Shown here: in pieces, positions 21,301 to 33,500 of the stretch | How positions within the stretch are numbered: position 1 is the first letter of the stretch | How the letters are laid out: each line of letters begins with the position of its first letter | From: Harmonia axyridis | Lineage: Eukaryota > Arthropoda > Insecta > Coleoptera > Coccinellidae | Direction: 5' to 3' | Assembly: GCF_914767665.1 (NCBI RefSeq) | Contig: NC_059501.1 | Coordinates: forward strand, 83,736,798 to 83,800,797 | Length of the DNA stretch: 64,000 nucleotides | The notes under the pieces: model-generated | What the model was told of the DNA's origin: nothing | Database searches by the model: none | What the model saw: the letters and a program-made list of their open reading frames with translations, nothing else | Made by a program: the position numbers and the translations under genes

Positions 21301-24300
21301 TTACAAAGATTGAACGGTCATCATAACTTCCGGCTTCAAATAGGTTAGATTTTCTATCGATTGGATGTTATCGACAATCTCTCCATCGAACTGGAAATTG
21401 AGGATAGACGCAGGAACTAGTTTCAAATGAATCAAGGTTTGATCATGATCCCCAATCTCAAATTTGTGTCCTGTTGGCGCTGTCAGTACGAAAGGCAACT
21501 CGTGTTCGAGGTTGGATCGGACAAATTCTAGGACTTCGGAGAATTTCTCATAAACGCTGAAGGTGCCCTGAAAAAAAACTCACTTTAAGTATATGAAAAT
21601 TGAAAGGCCATTAGGAAATTTTTTCAAATCCTCTAATATTTTCAGTGATTTTTATTGAGCAAATAATAAAATTCCAAATAAAAATCAATCAAAAAAATTA
21701 AACTAGAAGCCGCCAAAATTTTCGAGTTCACGCAATGTGACGTCACTTGGAAGTAGATACAATTAGAGAAGAGCGATATTTCACGAACTGTGATTTAATC
21801 ACTGATATCAAAATGTCACGGTTCCGAAAAACGAATACAGAGCGTGACGGGATCACAGTTTGAACATTTCACAGATCTTTTTCAGGGCATATCATCGTCC
21901 GTTGCAATAGTAAATGATGAAGGCAGCCTGATGTTTTTATTGATTCGGACCCTTTTTCGACTAACATAATTGCATATTTTTATGACAATCCCAGCATCGT
22001 AGGCAACTTCGCCTGCTTTAGGAACTAGGCAAACAATAAATACTTGCTACAAACATATAATAACTCCTGAATTACTGCATAATTGGTGGTGGCAATAAAA
22101 TTCTAATTTTATGCTTATCTTTGATAAACAACCCCAAAGAAAATCTTTCTATATTGAAGTTGCCGACTGAAGCAATAAATGGTACTCTGTATTATAAAAA
22201 ATAAACGAAAACACGTCAGAGACATAATAATAATAGGCGAAAGAATAATAACAGGTGAAAGACCAGCAATCTTAGGAGTTTCTTCACAAAAGTTGATGTA
22301 TATTATGCTACTTGTAATTTATGCAAGTTGAAATTATCTTTCAAAACCACCTCTTCAAATTTGAAGAAACATTTCAAAAATCGATATCCTTCTGTTACGT
22401 TCCTAACTAAAGCTGAAACAAGGAAAAGAGTTGAAAATGAAAGAAAAATGGATGTTTTCATTAATTTTGCTTTGAATGATAAGAGTGACCAATTCGAGTT
22501 GCAAAGATAAACGAACTAAGGTTTGGGTGATTCATATATATATTAATAACAAGTAACCTAAACAGTGATCACGTCACGCTTTAATTTCACTGATATCATA
22601 AAGTAACGTTCACGTTTCACAACGTGATCTAGAAATCACGGTAGCGCTCCTCTCTAGATACAATCAGGTGACATAAAGCATTTAATTTCATTATTGATTC
22701 AACAATTCTTATTTTTGTGAGGAATATTACTCATTTGTGAATACTGAGAGTAGTCGTCCACTCATTATTTGTCATAGTAAACAAATTTGAAAGCGATTTT
22801 TTTTTCACATGATACAGAAATCGAATAGTATATAATAATGACCACCGATTTTGATAAAACAAATTAATAATTTCTAAATGTTGTTGAAGCGTATTTCTCC
22901 CATGATTAGAAAACATAACCTACCAAACACAAATGACATAAGGAATGTCAAAAAGTAGTACAGTGTTGTCATTATAACCACTTTAAATTGTATCATCCCT
23001 AGTTGAAAAACATTGTTATTATTAAAAAAATGCAAATAAAACGTAATTAATTCAATATTGAAGTTTTTTTTTTTAAATCAATGTATATTGTTCCGATCTA
23101 TGAGGATGCCAATAGACAGGACAACATTGTTATACAGCATCAAATAGCCTAATGAAATTGAACAAAAAAAAATTCAATTCTACCTGCAGATATAGTCCAT
23201 CCGGAAAACGAATCCGAATTAAGGCAAATTTATACTTCCTAATTTCTCTAAGCTCTTCTTTTTCTCTCATAGCTTTGGTCCGTAACTGCATCTGCTTCTC
23301 CATCATTTCACTCCTGAAATGAACAAAGCAATCGATAAATTGACAGCACTATCAATTCTTTCGTATATTTCTTATAAGAATAGCAATCAAAACAGCAATA
23401 TTCAAAATCAAAGAAGTTGCCAAAATGAAATGTTACACAACATCGTGTCACAATCAAGTGCAATATATGGCATGGTGCTTTTTCCAACAGCTTCCTTTTG
23501 TGAAGATCATTTCGACGTAAGTGATGAGCTAATTAAATAATACTATGATTCATTATATTCTTATTATAGCAATCTGTGTTATTTAATTAATAGAAAAACT
23601 AATCCATTCACTTTCAAATTGTTAAGGATATTTTACTGCAGAAAATGTCACAATTATCAGCAAAATACTAAATGCAAATCGAAGAAAATGGTTTTCAGAG
23701 CTTTTTTTGCCGTATCAAAAATTTAATATATGAGATTTCAAGAAAACGGATAATATCAAAGCCTAATTTGTGTCAAGGGATCAACTTACTTCAGCTGTTG
23801 TTCCTTTTTGAGTTCTTCAGGTGAAAGCGCATAAAATTCAGATGGTAGTTCAATCCTCCTCATGGCCTCGCCAGGCGATAAGACTTGGGTATTTCTATCC
23901 AGTTCCAGTTCAACACGGTCTGCAGATTTCAAGGATTCCCTTAAAAACTTCAAACCAAACAGTTACTATTTAACCTAAAAGTTAATAAACCAACTCACCT
24001 CTAAAACATTGATGCCATCAATTAGCTCAGGTTGGAACACCCAGTAATCCTCTTCAACTCCATTATTTTCAAGTCTGGTGGGTCGAAAACCGGCTGCGAA
24101 AAGTAGTTCACTTGCTCCTAAAATCGGTAGTACCTTGTCTCTGAAGGTAGCATTGGAGCATCTTATTTTGTGGAATTTAGTTTCTGTGGGGTTGGCTATT
24201 ATATTATCTAAATATCTGACCAGAACATCTATACATTCTGTAACCTAAAAATTTGTGAAACTGACACATGCAAAGTAAAATAGAAAAAGACAAGAAGTAC

Positions 24301-24875
24301 CTTTGATCTATTGTAGTTGCATGAATGAATAATTAAACAAGCAGTAAGTCCTCTTTCTTCTTCGAGTTGTTGAAATAAAAATTCTTTAATTTTATTTCTC
24401 CACTCTTCCTTTGTTAATACTTCTTCATTTATAAAGGAACACCGGAAGTACACTCCTGAAATGTTCACAATGTAATAAAAATAACTTGGAACAGTTTTCA
24501 TGGCAATTTACCATTTACAGCTAAATGGGGAGACGCTTCTAAATGCACAGGATTACTGCTGGTGTGAGGAATGGCTTCTTCTCCTTTTGTTTTCTTTTCA
24601 GCTTCAAGTTCTTTTCTCACTTGAGCTTGAATTGCTGCTAAGGACGTGTTGAATGCTGTATCTTTTCTTTGGCCGCTGAGACGCAATAAGGCAGCTTCAG
24701 CAGCTTGTCGTGTGGCATCAGTGGGTTCTTGTCTCTTTGGTTCTCCTTTACTTTTGGTCACAACCGATGAACTTGAAGAACTGGTTGATTCTGTCAATTT
24801 ATGTCCGGGTCCTGCTAACTTGAATTTGGCCTCTAATTTTTTCTTTTGAAAGAATTTCTTAATTTTGTCAGCCAT
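21301..24875 (-). CDS. UBXN6: UBX domain-containing protein 6 (p97/VCP cofactor)
   Basis: Adaptor of the AAA ATPase p97, linked to endolysosomal trafficking and autophagy of damaged lysosomes. Six exons join in frame: 24512-24875, 24301-24455, 23999-24244, 23790-23947, 23184-23313 and 21301-21567. The product is 439 residues, close to human UBXN6 (441). It begins MADKIKKFFQKKKLEAKFK. Residues 53-66 (TRQAAEAALLRLSG) match the VCP-interacting motif. A PUB domain (about 160-250, LVRYLDNIIANPTETKFHKI ... ELLFAAGF) follows, then a coiled-coil-like KEQQLKSEMMEKQMQLRTKA. The UBX domain (about 336-415, FALIRIRFPDGLYLQGTF) lacks the usual FPR loop (TAPTGHKF instead), as in this subfamily. The 51-base intron 3 ends in a pyrimidine-poor GTTTGAAG acceptor. 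The last intron hosts a hAT element. The start ATG lies one base after the stop of the upstream gene. Confidence 0.93.
21764..22656. mobile_element. Non-autonomous hAT element with 8-bp target duplication
   Basis: Terminal inverted repeats TAGAGAAGAGCG (left) and CGCTCCTCTCTA (right) are flanked on both sides by GATACAAT (21756-21763 and 22657-22664), a perfect 8-bp duplication typical of hAT. The plus strand at about 22290-22400 encodes a BED-finger-like stretch (YYATCNLCKLKLSFKTTSSN, then LKKHFKNRYPSV). The CxxC and one His are present but the second His is replaced, and no catalytic region follows. It sits in the last UBXN6 intron. Confidence 0.85.
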
Positions 24876-24876
24876 T

Positions 24877-25268
24877 TTAAATTCTAGGGGAATGTTCCTT
24901 GGGTAGTTTCAGTTTGGAAACACTAGCTTTTAATTCTTCTATCGCCTTTATTGAAGCTGTTGAAGAACGAAATTGAAGTTGATGCAATTATTTGAAATGG
25001 GACTGATATTACCTGGTTTCATGAATTGATCTTCAATTCGTTTATTATAAATCCTCCAAGCGATAAATATCAACACAAAATTCAATAAGATGATAATAAA
25101 ATATGTCTTCAAATCCCACAGACTTTCAAAAATAATCGCAGCTTTAGAAGATTCCTCGTCACTTATTACCAATAATGTATTTAGGAAGTAATCGCAAAAG
25201 GTGCCCCAAGATATATTTATATATTCGAGTAAAGTGCTGTTCAACTGGTTAGAAAAAAAAGAGTTCAT
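24877..25268 (-). CDS. Small single-pass membrane protein, two exons
   Basis: Exons 25013-25268 and 24877-24956 flank a 56-base intron (CCAG|GTAATA donor, CAACAG acceptor) and give 111 residues ending KLPKEHSPRI-stop. One transmembrane helix spans about residues 54-73 (LKTYFIIILLNFVLIFIAWR), preceded by an acidic N-terminal half and followed by a basic RIYNKRIED and an amphipathic helix (SIKAIEELKASVSKLKLP). The intron-retaining frame would end differently after 20 codons; the spliced form reads through cleanly to TAA at 24879-24877. I do not recognise the family. Its stop lies one base before the UBXN6 ATG on the same strand, so the two frames cannot be on fully separate conventional transcripts unless UBXN6 starts inside this gene. 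The ATG at 25268 is the first in frame. Confidence 0.7.
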
Positions 25269-27174
25269 AACTTTTGCTTTTCATTTGACAAATTCGTCAT
25301 AGGAATGGAGGAAATTTGAAACATATTTTCCTCACAAGATAACTCAATAATGACAACTCTGGACTGACAGTAGTTTTATTGTCACAAATAGTAGGTGCTG
25401 TCAAATATAACGATAATTTTAGATGTAATTCATGATTATTATATGATTTTTCAGGCGTTCTGTACGAGAATTTAAAATAATTAAAATGGTGCTTTGAACT
25501 TGAGAAAAATATGGATTTTGAATTCTGTGAAAAAGAGATCTGTAATCGAATCAGTTGACCTTAAAAGAGAACTCTATAATGCAACAGTTCGATATTGAGT
25601 CGGTAGATATCGCTTCAAAAGTAATGAAGATGTCTGTAATGTAATTCGACCTTCAAAAGAACACTGTAATAGAGAAATTCAAAGTTCAACCGATAGAGGT
25701 CATTTTGAATTCTATAAAGATTCCTTCTATTAAAAGAAGGAACTTCGAAGTGAAGCCTGTAGTTGTCAGCCCTTATCAAAACTTATTCATTATTATATCC
25801 TTATAATATTCCTATAAGCAATCTGATGAACCAAACTACTTTCCATAATGATTTTCGTTGTACGAAAAATTGAAGAATTGAAAAGTACGAAATGGAAAGT
25901 CAAGGTTATGTAGTTTGCTGAGACAGGACCTAGTTTTACGCAAGACATTTTTTGTAACAGCATCATTTTTCATTTTGGAAATTTATAATAAACTTCAGAG
26001 TGGAAGGTGAAAAATTGCAAAGAAATCTGGAACATATTGAACTACAACAGGTCTCATATTTCTTCAGGAGAAAAATGATAAAATCCAGTTTACTCGATAT
26101 TTTTATTCGACACACAATAAATAATATATAAATTATTCATAAAAACAGAATATAATTTACATCTGGTTACTTAGGATTATAGAAAGCCTACACATTTTAT
26201 GTACATATGAATAGATATAGGGGAAAGGTAATGTTCAGAATGCGTGATATGAAGATGATATTTGTAGGAACCATTGAGAATATCACGAAAAAAAATTCGT
26301 GAATCAAATCGAAAAAATTTAAGTGTACAATTTTTTTATCATGCCGAAAAAGCATGTGAAAAAACACAAGAAGTCATTTGAAAGTCACAGTAAATTAAAA
26401 TATTAATTTCATCAGGAAAATTCATGTTACAAATTCGACAATTGGAATGAAATGATAATGAATCAAACAATTATTAGAAGATACATAAATACATATTTAT
26501 CTTGTAATTATCTAATGTTCGATTGGATAGGACTCAACATTATAAAAAACTAATAATACTGATCACTAGTAATTTAAAACTGAATCTGCTTTATTCATAT
26601 AGATATTTTTACTTAAGTACAATAAATATTTCTTGGGAGAAAAACTTATATTTGGAACAATAATTATGTAATTGTTTTAGGTGTACTCTGAGGGAAAAAT
26701 ATTTTTTAGGCAACCCTGTTCACTTAGTCAGGCTCGGTCTAAAATATTCGTTTTGAAAATCTAGTTGAGATAATTAAAACAATAAACTCGTTGCAAGAAA
26801 TTGAGTTATCAAAGGAATGTATAGACCATATTATACTATTTTCGTAGGTATATTTTGAAGTAAGTGAAGTTACGGGGATCTCGTTCCTTTAAGTGAAGTT
26901 TAAGATCTGTAGCATTCAACGAAGAAATAATTTGTATTTACACGAACTTGAACCTAAAATCATTCACTATTCCTACAATGAAGTGGTTTGCACACTTCAT
27001 AAGTGCCGGGTTGCCAAATCTGTCCCCGAACCACAGATCTACAAAATCTGTCAACTCGACTTCAAACTGTCAATCGATCCAGCCTCCACCAGTTGTTTCT
27101 TCTCCTAGGCTTCTCCAAACCTGAAGACGACAAAATAACGTCTCCACTTAAACGTAACACTCTACTAAACTCAA
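25269..27174. other. Intergenic region and probable Wnt5 3' UTR
   Basis: Holds the upstream region of the small membrane-protein gene. A weak roughly 90-bp tandem repeat lies at about 25500-25750 (recurrent AGA(G)AACxCTxTAAT and GATAxxxxTCxxTT phrases). A minus-strand AATAAA at 26590-26595 could end Wnt5 transcription. No open frame is convincing. Confidence 0.35.
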
Positions 27175-27530
27175 CTATTTACAAGTATGTACGTCCAAAG
27201 ATCTGACACACGTCTTGCACTCAACCTGACAACACCACTTGAACTGACAGTCACACCTCTCGACCACAGTAGAATTGAGGGTGTTGTAACCTCTGCCGCA
27301 GCATAGGAGGTTACAGCCGTCCAGGTCTTGGGAGGTCCTGCTGCAAGTACGACCTTGGGTACCTAGGGAACCTATGACGTCGTCTTTGACACAGTAGTTG
27401 GGCGAGTCCTCCATGTAGACGAGGTCTTGAGCTGTGGGTAACCTCACCCTTGGGTCTCGGAGTTGGAGGCGACCTCTCCTGTTCACCCTGACCTCAGTGG
27501 CTCCATCGTATTTGTCCCTCAGGTAGTCAC
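27175..27530 (-). CDS. Wnt5: Wnt5 terminal exon
   Basis: Acceptor TCCTTTCCAG, phase 1 entry completing the Gly of REIG. It encodes 118 codons with stop, including the C-terminal cysteine-rich subdomain with 12 cysteines whose disulfide-knotted finger contacts the Frizzled CRD. Confidence 0.93.
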
Positions 27531-30500
27531 CTGGAAAGGAAGTTGGGGATTAAGTGTTTGAAGCAAAAGGTAATTCTGTGAAAAATACGTTGATTCTGTG
27601 GTGACTCTGTTTGCCCGAGAGGTGGCGTTATGGGCGTCGTGCCATACTCTACTACGACCCCGATGGGTTTATGAGGGTTGCCGCGTTGCAGCAGAGTCAC
27701 CTCTCCGCGATGGTGTGAGAGGGTGTCTTAGGCAAGATCGCTGGATTGCCTCTAACTGAATAGTCCACCAGTGATCTCGGGATTTCATGATTATATTTGG
27801 ATATTGTGTGTTGGTATTCAGAACTCTCATGTGACAGATTTATCTATTATCTGTCAAATTTGTGATACGGAAAGCAGTTCTGCCAAACAACGTCTTTTTG
27901 TGCTAAAATTAATAAACGATATTTATGGATTATACCATTAATTTCAATGAAAATCAGAGAAAATTATATACCGGGTAGTTCAAAAGTCTGGTGAATTTAT
28001 TTCGCGCACAGGTGGAAAATCGGAATTCTAATACTGGGGCCTTTAGTAATTTCGCCCGATGAATCGATGGGCTCATCAGATTTTGGGCCCAAAAGCGCCC
28101 TATACGAGATATGAGGCCCAACTTTGAAATTTAAAATACAAACCCATCTTTTTTATAGCACCGTTTCACCATTCCCAGAATTTGAACCACCAGGTATAAT
28201 ACTCGTACAGAAAGCTCATTTTAACACTCATTCATTTGATTTGAAACTCGTGGAAGAATATCAATGCCTTCTGCATTTGTTTTATAAATAGCTATTTCTT
28301 ATTACGCATGGATGGATCAATCGTCCTTTGAGAATTTAAATGATAATAATAATTTTAAAAATGAGGATAGCACTGACGAAATGTCAGGAATTTTTGAGCG
28401 CTCAAAAGCTTTTTCTTTATTCTCAATGAAATTTTTGTAAAAGCCTTCTTTATACAGGGAGAGTCACGTGGAATTGTAGAGGGTAGGTTCATATTCCTAC
28501 AAAGTATAGAAGCTTCTCAGGTGAACAAATAAAAACTGAAAGATGGCGAAACGGATGGTCCTTGTAATAAAATGAGAGTAACCTCTGCAAATTTCGCGAA
28601 CTGCTCCACAGGGTGTTAAGAAACTGGACACAAATACATGTTTTTTCCCCCTGTTCAAACATCTATCAATATTTTTAAAAAAGTTTTCTGGAGCTTGTTT
28701 TAACACCAAAGAATTTATTTTCAATTCAGCGTAGAAACAATTGAAATTGATGAAAAATTACTAAAGTTCTTGGATAACGAACTCCAGCAAAATTTTAGAT
28801 GGCCGAATTTTTTGGCCGGTGAGTGTACTATTGAAATTTTTCTTCAAAAAAGTTCAATCATTCGAATATTCAAACGGAATGTTGGTTAGAAAGTCATTGA
28901 ACAAACTAATTACATTCGTAAATTACGAGACCAACCGCAATTGCTACAACTCTGTGTCTACAGGGTGGTCTCCATTGCGCCATATGGGAAGTCATACGGT
29001 AATTTGAATGATCATTGATTATAGAATGTAAGTAAACGCCCTATAATTTCCAAAGTCGTTCTTACCGCATCATAACTTTATCGAATAAATAAATAACCAA
29101 CGTCCGTTGAATTATTGTTCACGCTTTCAGATATACGAGCCAGGATTGGACCTACCACTATATAAGGTTCCTGTATGGCGTTGACAAAGGACAAAGAGAT
29201 GTATGCAAATTATTCAAACATTTATTGTCGTATTTATATTTGCCTGGCGTTAAAAGCTTTTCTGAAGATGTGATTCGCGGACTCTTTCCAAAGGTAACAA
29301 ATAGGTTTAAAACATACTGCAATATGTCCAGGGCCTAGTACACAGATGACAACGCCAGTGCCATACTTCTTTTTTTGTTAGCAGCTTCAAAAAATGCTTG
29401 TCAAAAATGTCAAAATTATTTAGTTAAGACTTGGATCTTCAGAGTAATAAACATAGATAGAGGGATCATATGTAATTTTCAGTGAGCAAATTTTGTCCCC
29501 AACATGAACTTTCAAATTTGACATGAAGCGCGCGGAAATGAAAACATATCAGTGATACGATATTTCACTCAATTCGCGAGTTTTTCCACAAAAAACGCAC
29601 TTCTTATGTCCCATAGTGAATCGATGTTTCATATCAACTCAAAATATGGTGAAATAAATACCTAAATATATCAGAAATTCAGAAAACAAACTTCAAACGT
29701 GCCAAACGACGTGAAACAACCGATGACACTAGGAGAGCAAAAGTTGCCAAACCTTGGATTTCAGCAGGTAGATACAGAAAATAATAAATATTCTGCACAT
29801 TTTGAATTCGACAATTAGGAAAAATATCGGATTCGAAATATTGAAATTTGCATATTTAATCGGGAAACACTAAAATAAATATATTTCATTCAATATTATA
29901 TACATTCATAACGATATAGTTAAATGTAGATTTGAAAATATATCACAATCCGACAACGTAATCTAACCATGTTGGGGACATGAAAAAATTGCGTATACTC
30001 CCTCTATGTTTATTAATCTATGCTTGGATCGAGATATTAAAAGTAAAATGATGTTACTTCTGTTTTTGTTTGAAAAATGGATAAAGACGAGTTTCGTGAA
30101 TTGATAAAACACTGTTTTTTTTTCATGGAAAATAAATACTCTGCAAGCAAAAGAATGGCTTAATAAATGTTTTTCAGACTCTTTTTCATAGATTTTAAAA
30201 GTTAAATTGGAGTTGAGTGAGATAGCGGCAGAGTTGAACATATCAGAAGGCAGTCTATTCACTATTTTGCATGGATTTTTGTCAAATCAAAGGCAACAAT
30301 GCATCATCGATTCCGAACGTTGTTGAAAGGAATAAACAGTAATTTTTTTTTGACAGTGGATAAAACATGGATTCATCACTACACACTTGAGTCAAAAAGA
30401 GCATCAGCTGAGTGGAAAGCCACCCCAAAGTGACCAAAATCTCAAATATCAGCTGACAAGGGTATGGCATCCGTATTTTGGGATGTGCATGGTATATTTT

Positions 30501-33500
30501 TCATTTACTAGCTTGACAAAAGTAAAAAACAACGACACTAAATATAACATAACATTATTGGATAGATTGAATGCAGAAATCAAGAAAAAACATTCTTTCA
30601 GCAAGACAATGCTCCTCTTTACAAATCGATGAAAATCATGGTCAAATTGAACGAATTGGGCTTCCTTCACTGCTTGATCGCCCAGTATATTCAACAGATC
30701 TAGTCTCGAGTAATTACTAGATTCAGACTTCAAAAGAATGCCCCATAGCTCTAATGGAAAAGTGACTTCTTAAGTTGAAGCTTATTTTGAAATCAAAGGT
30801 GAATCTTTTTGCAGAAAAAGTATTGGGAAGTTGGCTATGTCGATGAATCAAGCCGAATTTTTGGAAAAAATGTGTTTTATTGGTTAGTTCTCATTCAGTA
30901 AAGTATCAATTCCATCATTCAATGAGAAACGGTATAGATGGTATTCTCAAAAATTGCACAAATGAAATGTTCTTCGGAGAAATCCAACAATTTGTCGAAG
31001 CCAACCCTGGAAGCATGTGCCCTCTTTATTCATAATCGATGCAATTATGCTAATTTAAATGACATTTTATGCAAAGCGAATGAGACAATCGAATATCTGC
31101 ATATTGAGCAAGTTTTTTTCGTAATAACATCTTAATTCAGCTTGTCTCTGTGATCTATGTGGAATCGTGAAGAGAATATTCACTCGCTCTACAATATGAA
31201 CTTTTAAATATGACGCACTGAACCAAAATCAGTGTGAACATTAACGTTAATAATTCTAATTCTAATCAGGTCATTGTTCTGCATAAAATTAAAGCTACAT
31301 TCATTTGTTTCTCATTTATCGACGATAATTTTTTCAGCGACGCAAACGGTTTCGATTCTTCACATCACTAACTTGTCCCAGCTACTAAAATTTTTGCACC
31401 AGTATCACTATTGCTGGCTGAGAAGGTGCATGACGACCTAAAAGTGCTTTAGTTTTTGTGATTGCACAATTTACAAATGTTTGTAGTGAATTTCAACAAT
31501 TTCACTGCGTTTTTGAAGCCTGTATCGTTCCATTTTTAGTAATGGGAGGGTTTTTATTAGTCAAATGTTAAAAGATAGCTTCAAAAACGGCAGCTCTCCA
31601 GCGAGATATTCAAATTGAAAATCTCTTATTGGAAAACTCTTGCAACGCACAAATTCAGTATGCTTTCTGATTTATCCACTATAATGCAACATAATATTGT
31701 GCACAATAGAAATGGGCATAATGATGAATTTTGAAATCGCCCTGCAAAAGAATAGGCCAATTAATTATTTCCTGAAAAAAAAACTTATTTCGACAATAAA
31801 TTCAAGTTTTAAGGAAAATCATAGCACAGTCTTCTATCCAATAAACAATTAGGTGTCATGAAGTCTTCTAATGACGTAACAATTAAGTGAACCTTCCCAT
31901 ATAATTAAATTTTGTAGGTTGTGTCTATGCGGAAGAAAAGAGTCAACTCAATATACTAACGGGTGTTTTTTTTCGAAGTATATAACTTTAAGTTGGCATT
32001 ACTGTTCAAGATGGCGACCGATTTGACAGCTTTCAAGTGATTTGTTCTCAGTTTGGTTTGGCAATTCATCATGAATAGACTCACGCCTGAACAACGCTTG
32101 CAAATAGTGTAATTTCATTTCGAAAATAATGGTTCTGTGCGGAATACGTATCGCGCACTACGTCCATTAGCGATGAAGCGCACTTCTGGTTGAATGGCTA
32201 CGTCAACAAACAAAACTGCCGCATTTGGAGTGAAGCTTATTCTCAAGTGTATGTCTAAACACCGTTACATCCAGAAAAACTGACTGTTTGGTGCGCTTTA
32301 TGGGCTGGTGGAATCATTGGTCCGTACTTATTCAAAAATGATGATTGCCAGAACGTTACAGTCAATGGTGATCGGTATAGAGCCATGATTACTAACTTTT
32401 TCATTCCTGAATTGAACAACCATGATCTCCAGGAGCTGTGGTTCCAACAAGACGGCGCAACATGTCACACAGCTCGTGCCAAAATCGGTTTATTGAAAGA
32501 CACGTTTGGTGACCGCCTAATTTCATGTTTTGGACCTGTGAATTGGCCTCCAAGATCTTGTGATTTAACACCGCTAGACTACTTTCTGTGGGGCTATGTA
32601 AAGTCATTGGTCTATGCGGATAAGCCACAAACCCTTGACCATTTGGAAGACAATATTCCCGTGTTATTGCCGATATACGGCCACAAATGTTGGAAAAAGT
32701 CATCAAAAATTGGACGTCCAGATTGGACTACATCTGAGCCATTCGTGGCGGTCATCTGCCAGAAATCATATTCAAAATGTAATGCCACAAGATTATCTTG
32801 CGGATAAATAAAATGCATGTCAATCGAATAATCCATCGTTGTTTTATTGCAATTTAAAGTTCTATAGCTCTAAAAAAACACCCTTTACTATATGGATTCT
32901 GATTTATCTTTATAACAAATGTTAACGCCGAACAACAATCCTACAATGTAAAAATCAGTAGTAAAAGGAACAAAACTTCAAAGCGACACGAGGTAAGCAC
33001 ATAGAAAAAAGAACGGTACTCTACTTCGTATGTCTATGGGCTACACTGAAAAGCTACGTCATCCGTTCTGACTCGAGTATACGACCAAACGGACGGAATG
33101 AATTGAATTTGACCACGGATTCGTCATCATCGAGTTGAACCTTATAGTTCGAGACCATTCCTGGCTCAAAATTCTAAAATTACACTATTTGTGACGAAAC
33201 GATAGAGCGATCTCTTAGGAGAACAAGCACTCGAAAAAATAACGAAGCCTAACCCAGAAATCCACCCGTAAGAAAAGTTATCTCTAACAGACCCGGAAGA
33301 TCCATTTGTGGTCATTCAAATGAAGAATAGATTGAGTTTGAATTATTCATTAACAAATCCTCATCTACATAATACATCGGTGCGTCCGCCTGAAACGATG
33401 TATAGGTATTCAATTGAACTGAAATGGCTGCGTTCCGTTTAACTAAACATGGATGCCGTTCGGGATCTATGGTGGTTTCTTGAACAAACCGAACATATTT

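Noticed and set aside
24498..24511. Extension of UBXN6 exon 1 past AATG|GTAAAT
   Set aside because: It reads into the intron. The splice at 24512 joins in phase to the conserved GVYFRC segment.
24960..25012. Intron-retaining C-terminus (GNISPISNN...) of the small membrane protein
   Set aside because: A donor and acceptor in correct phase remove it and give a charged helical tail ending at a natural stop; the retained version is less protein-like.
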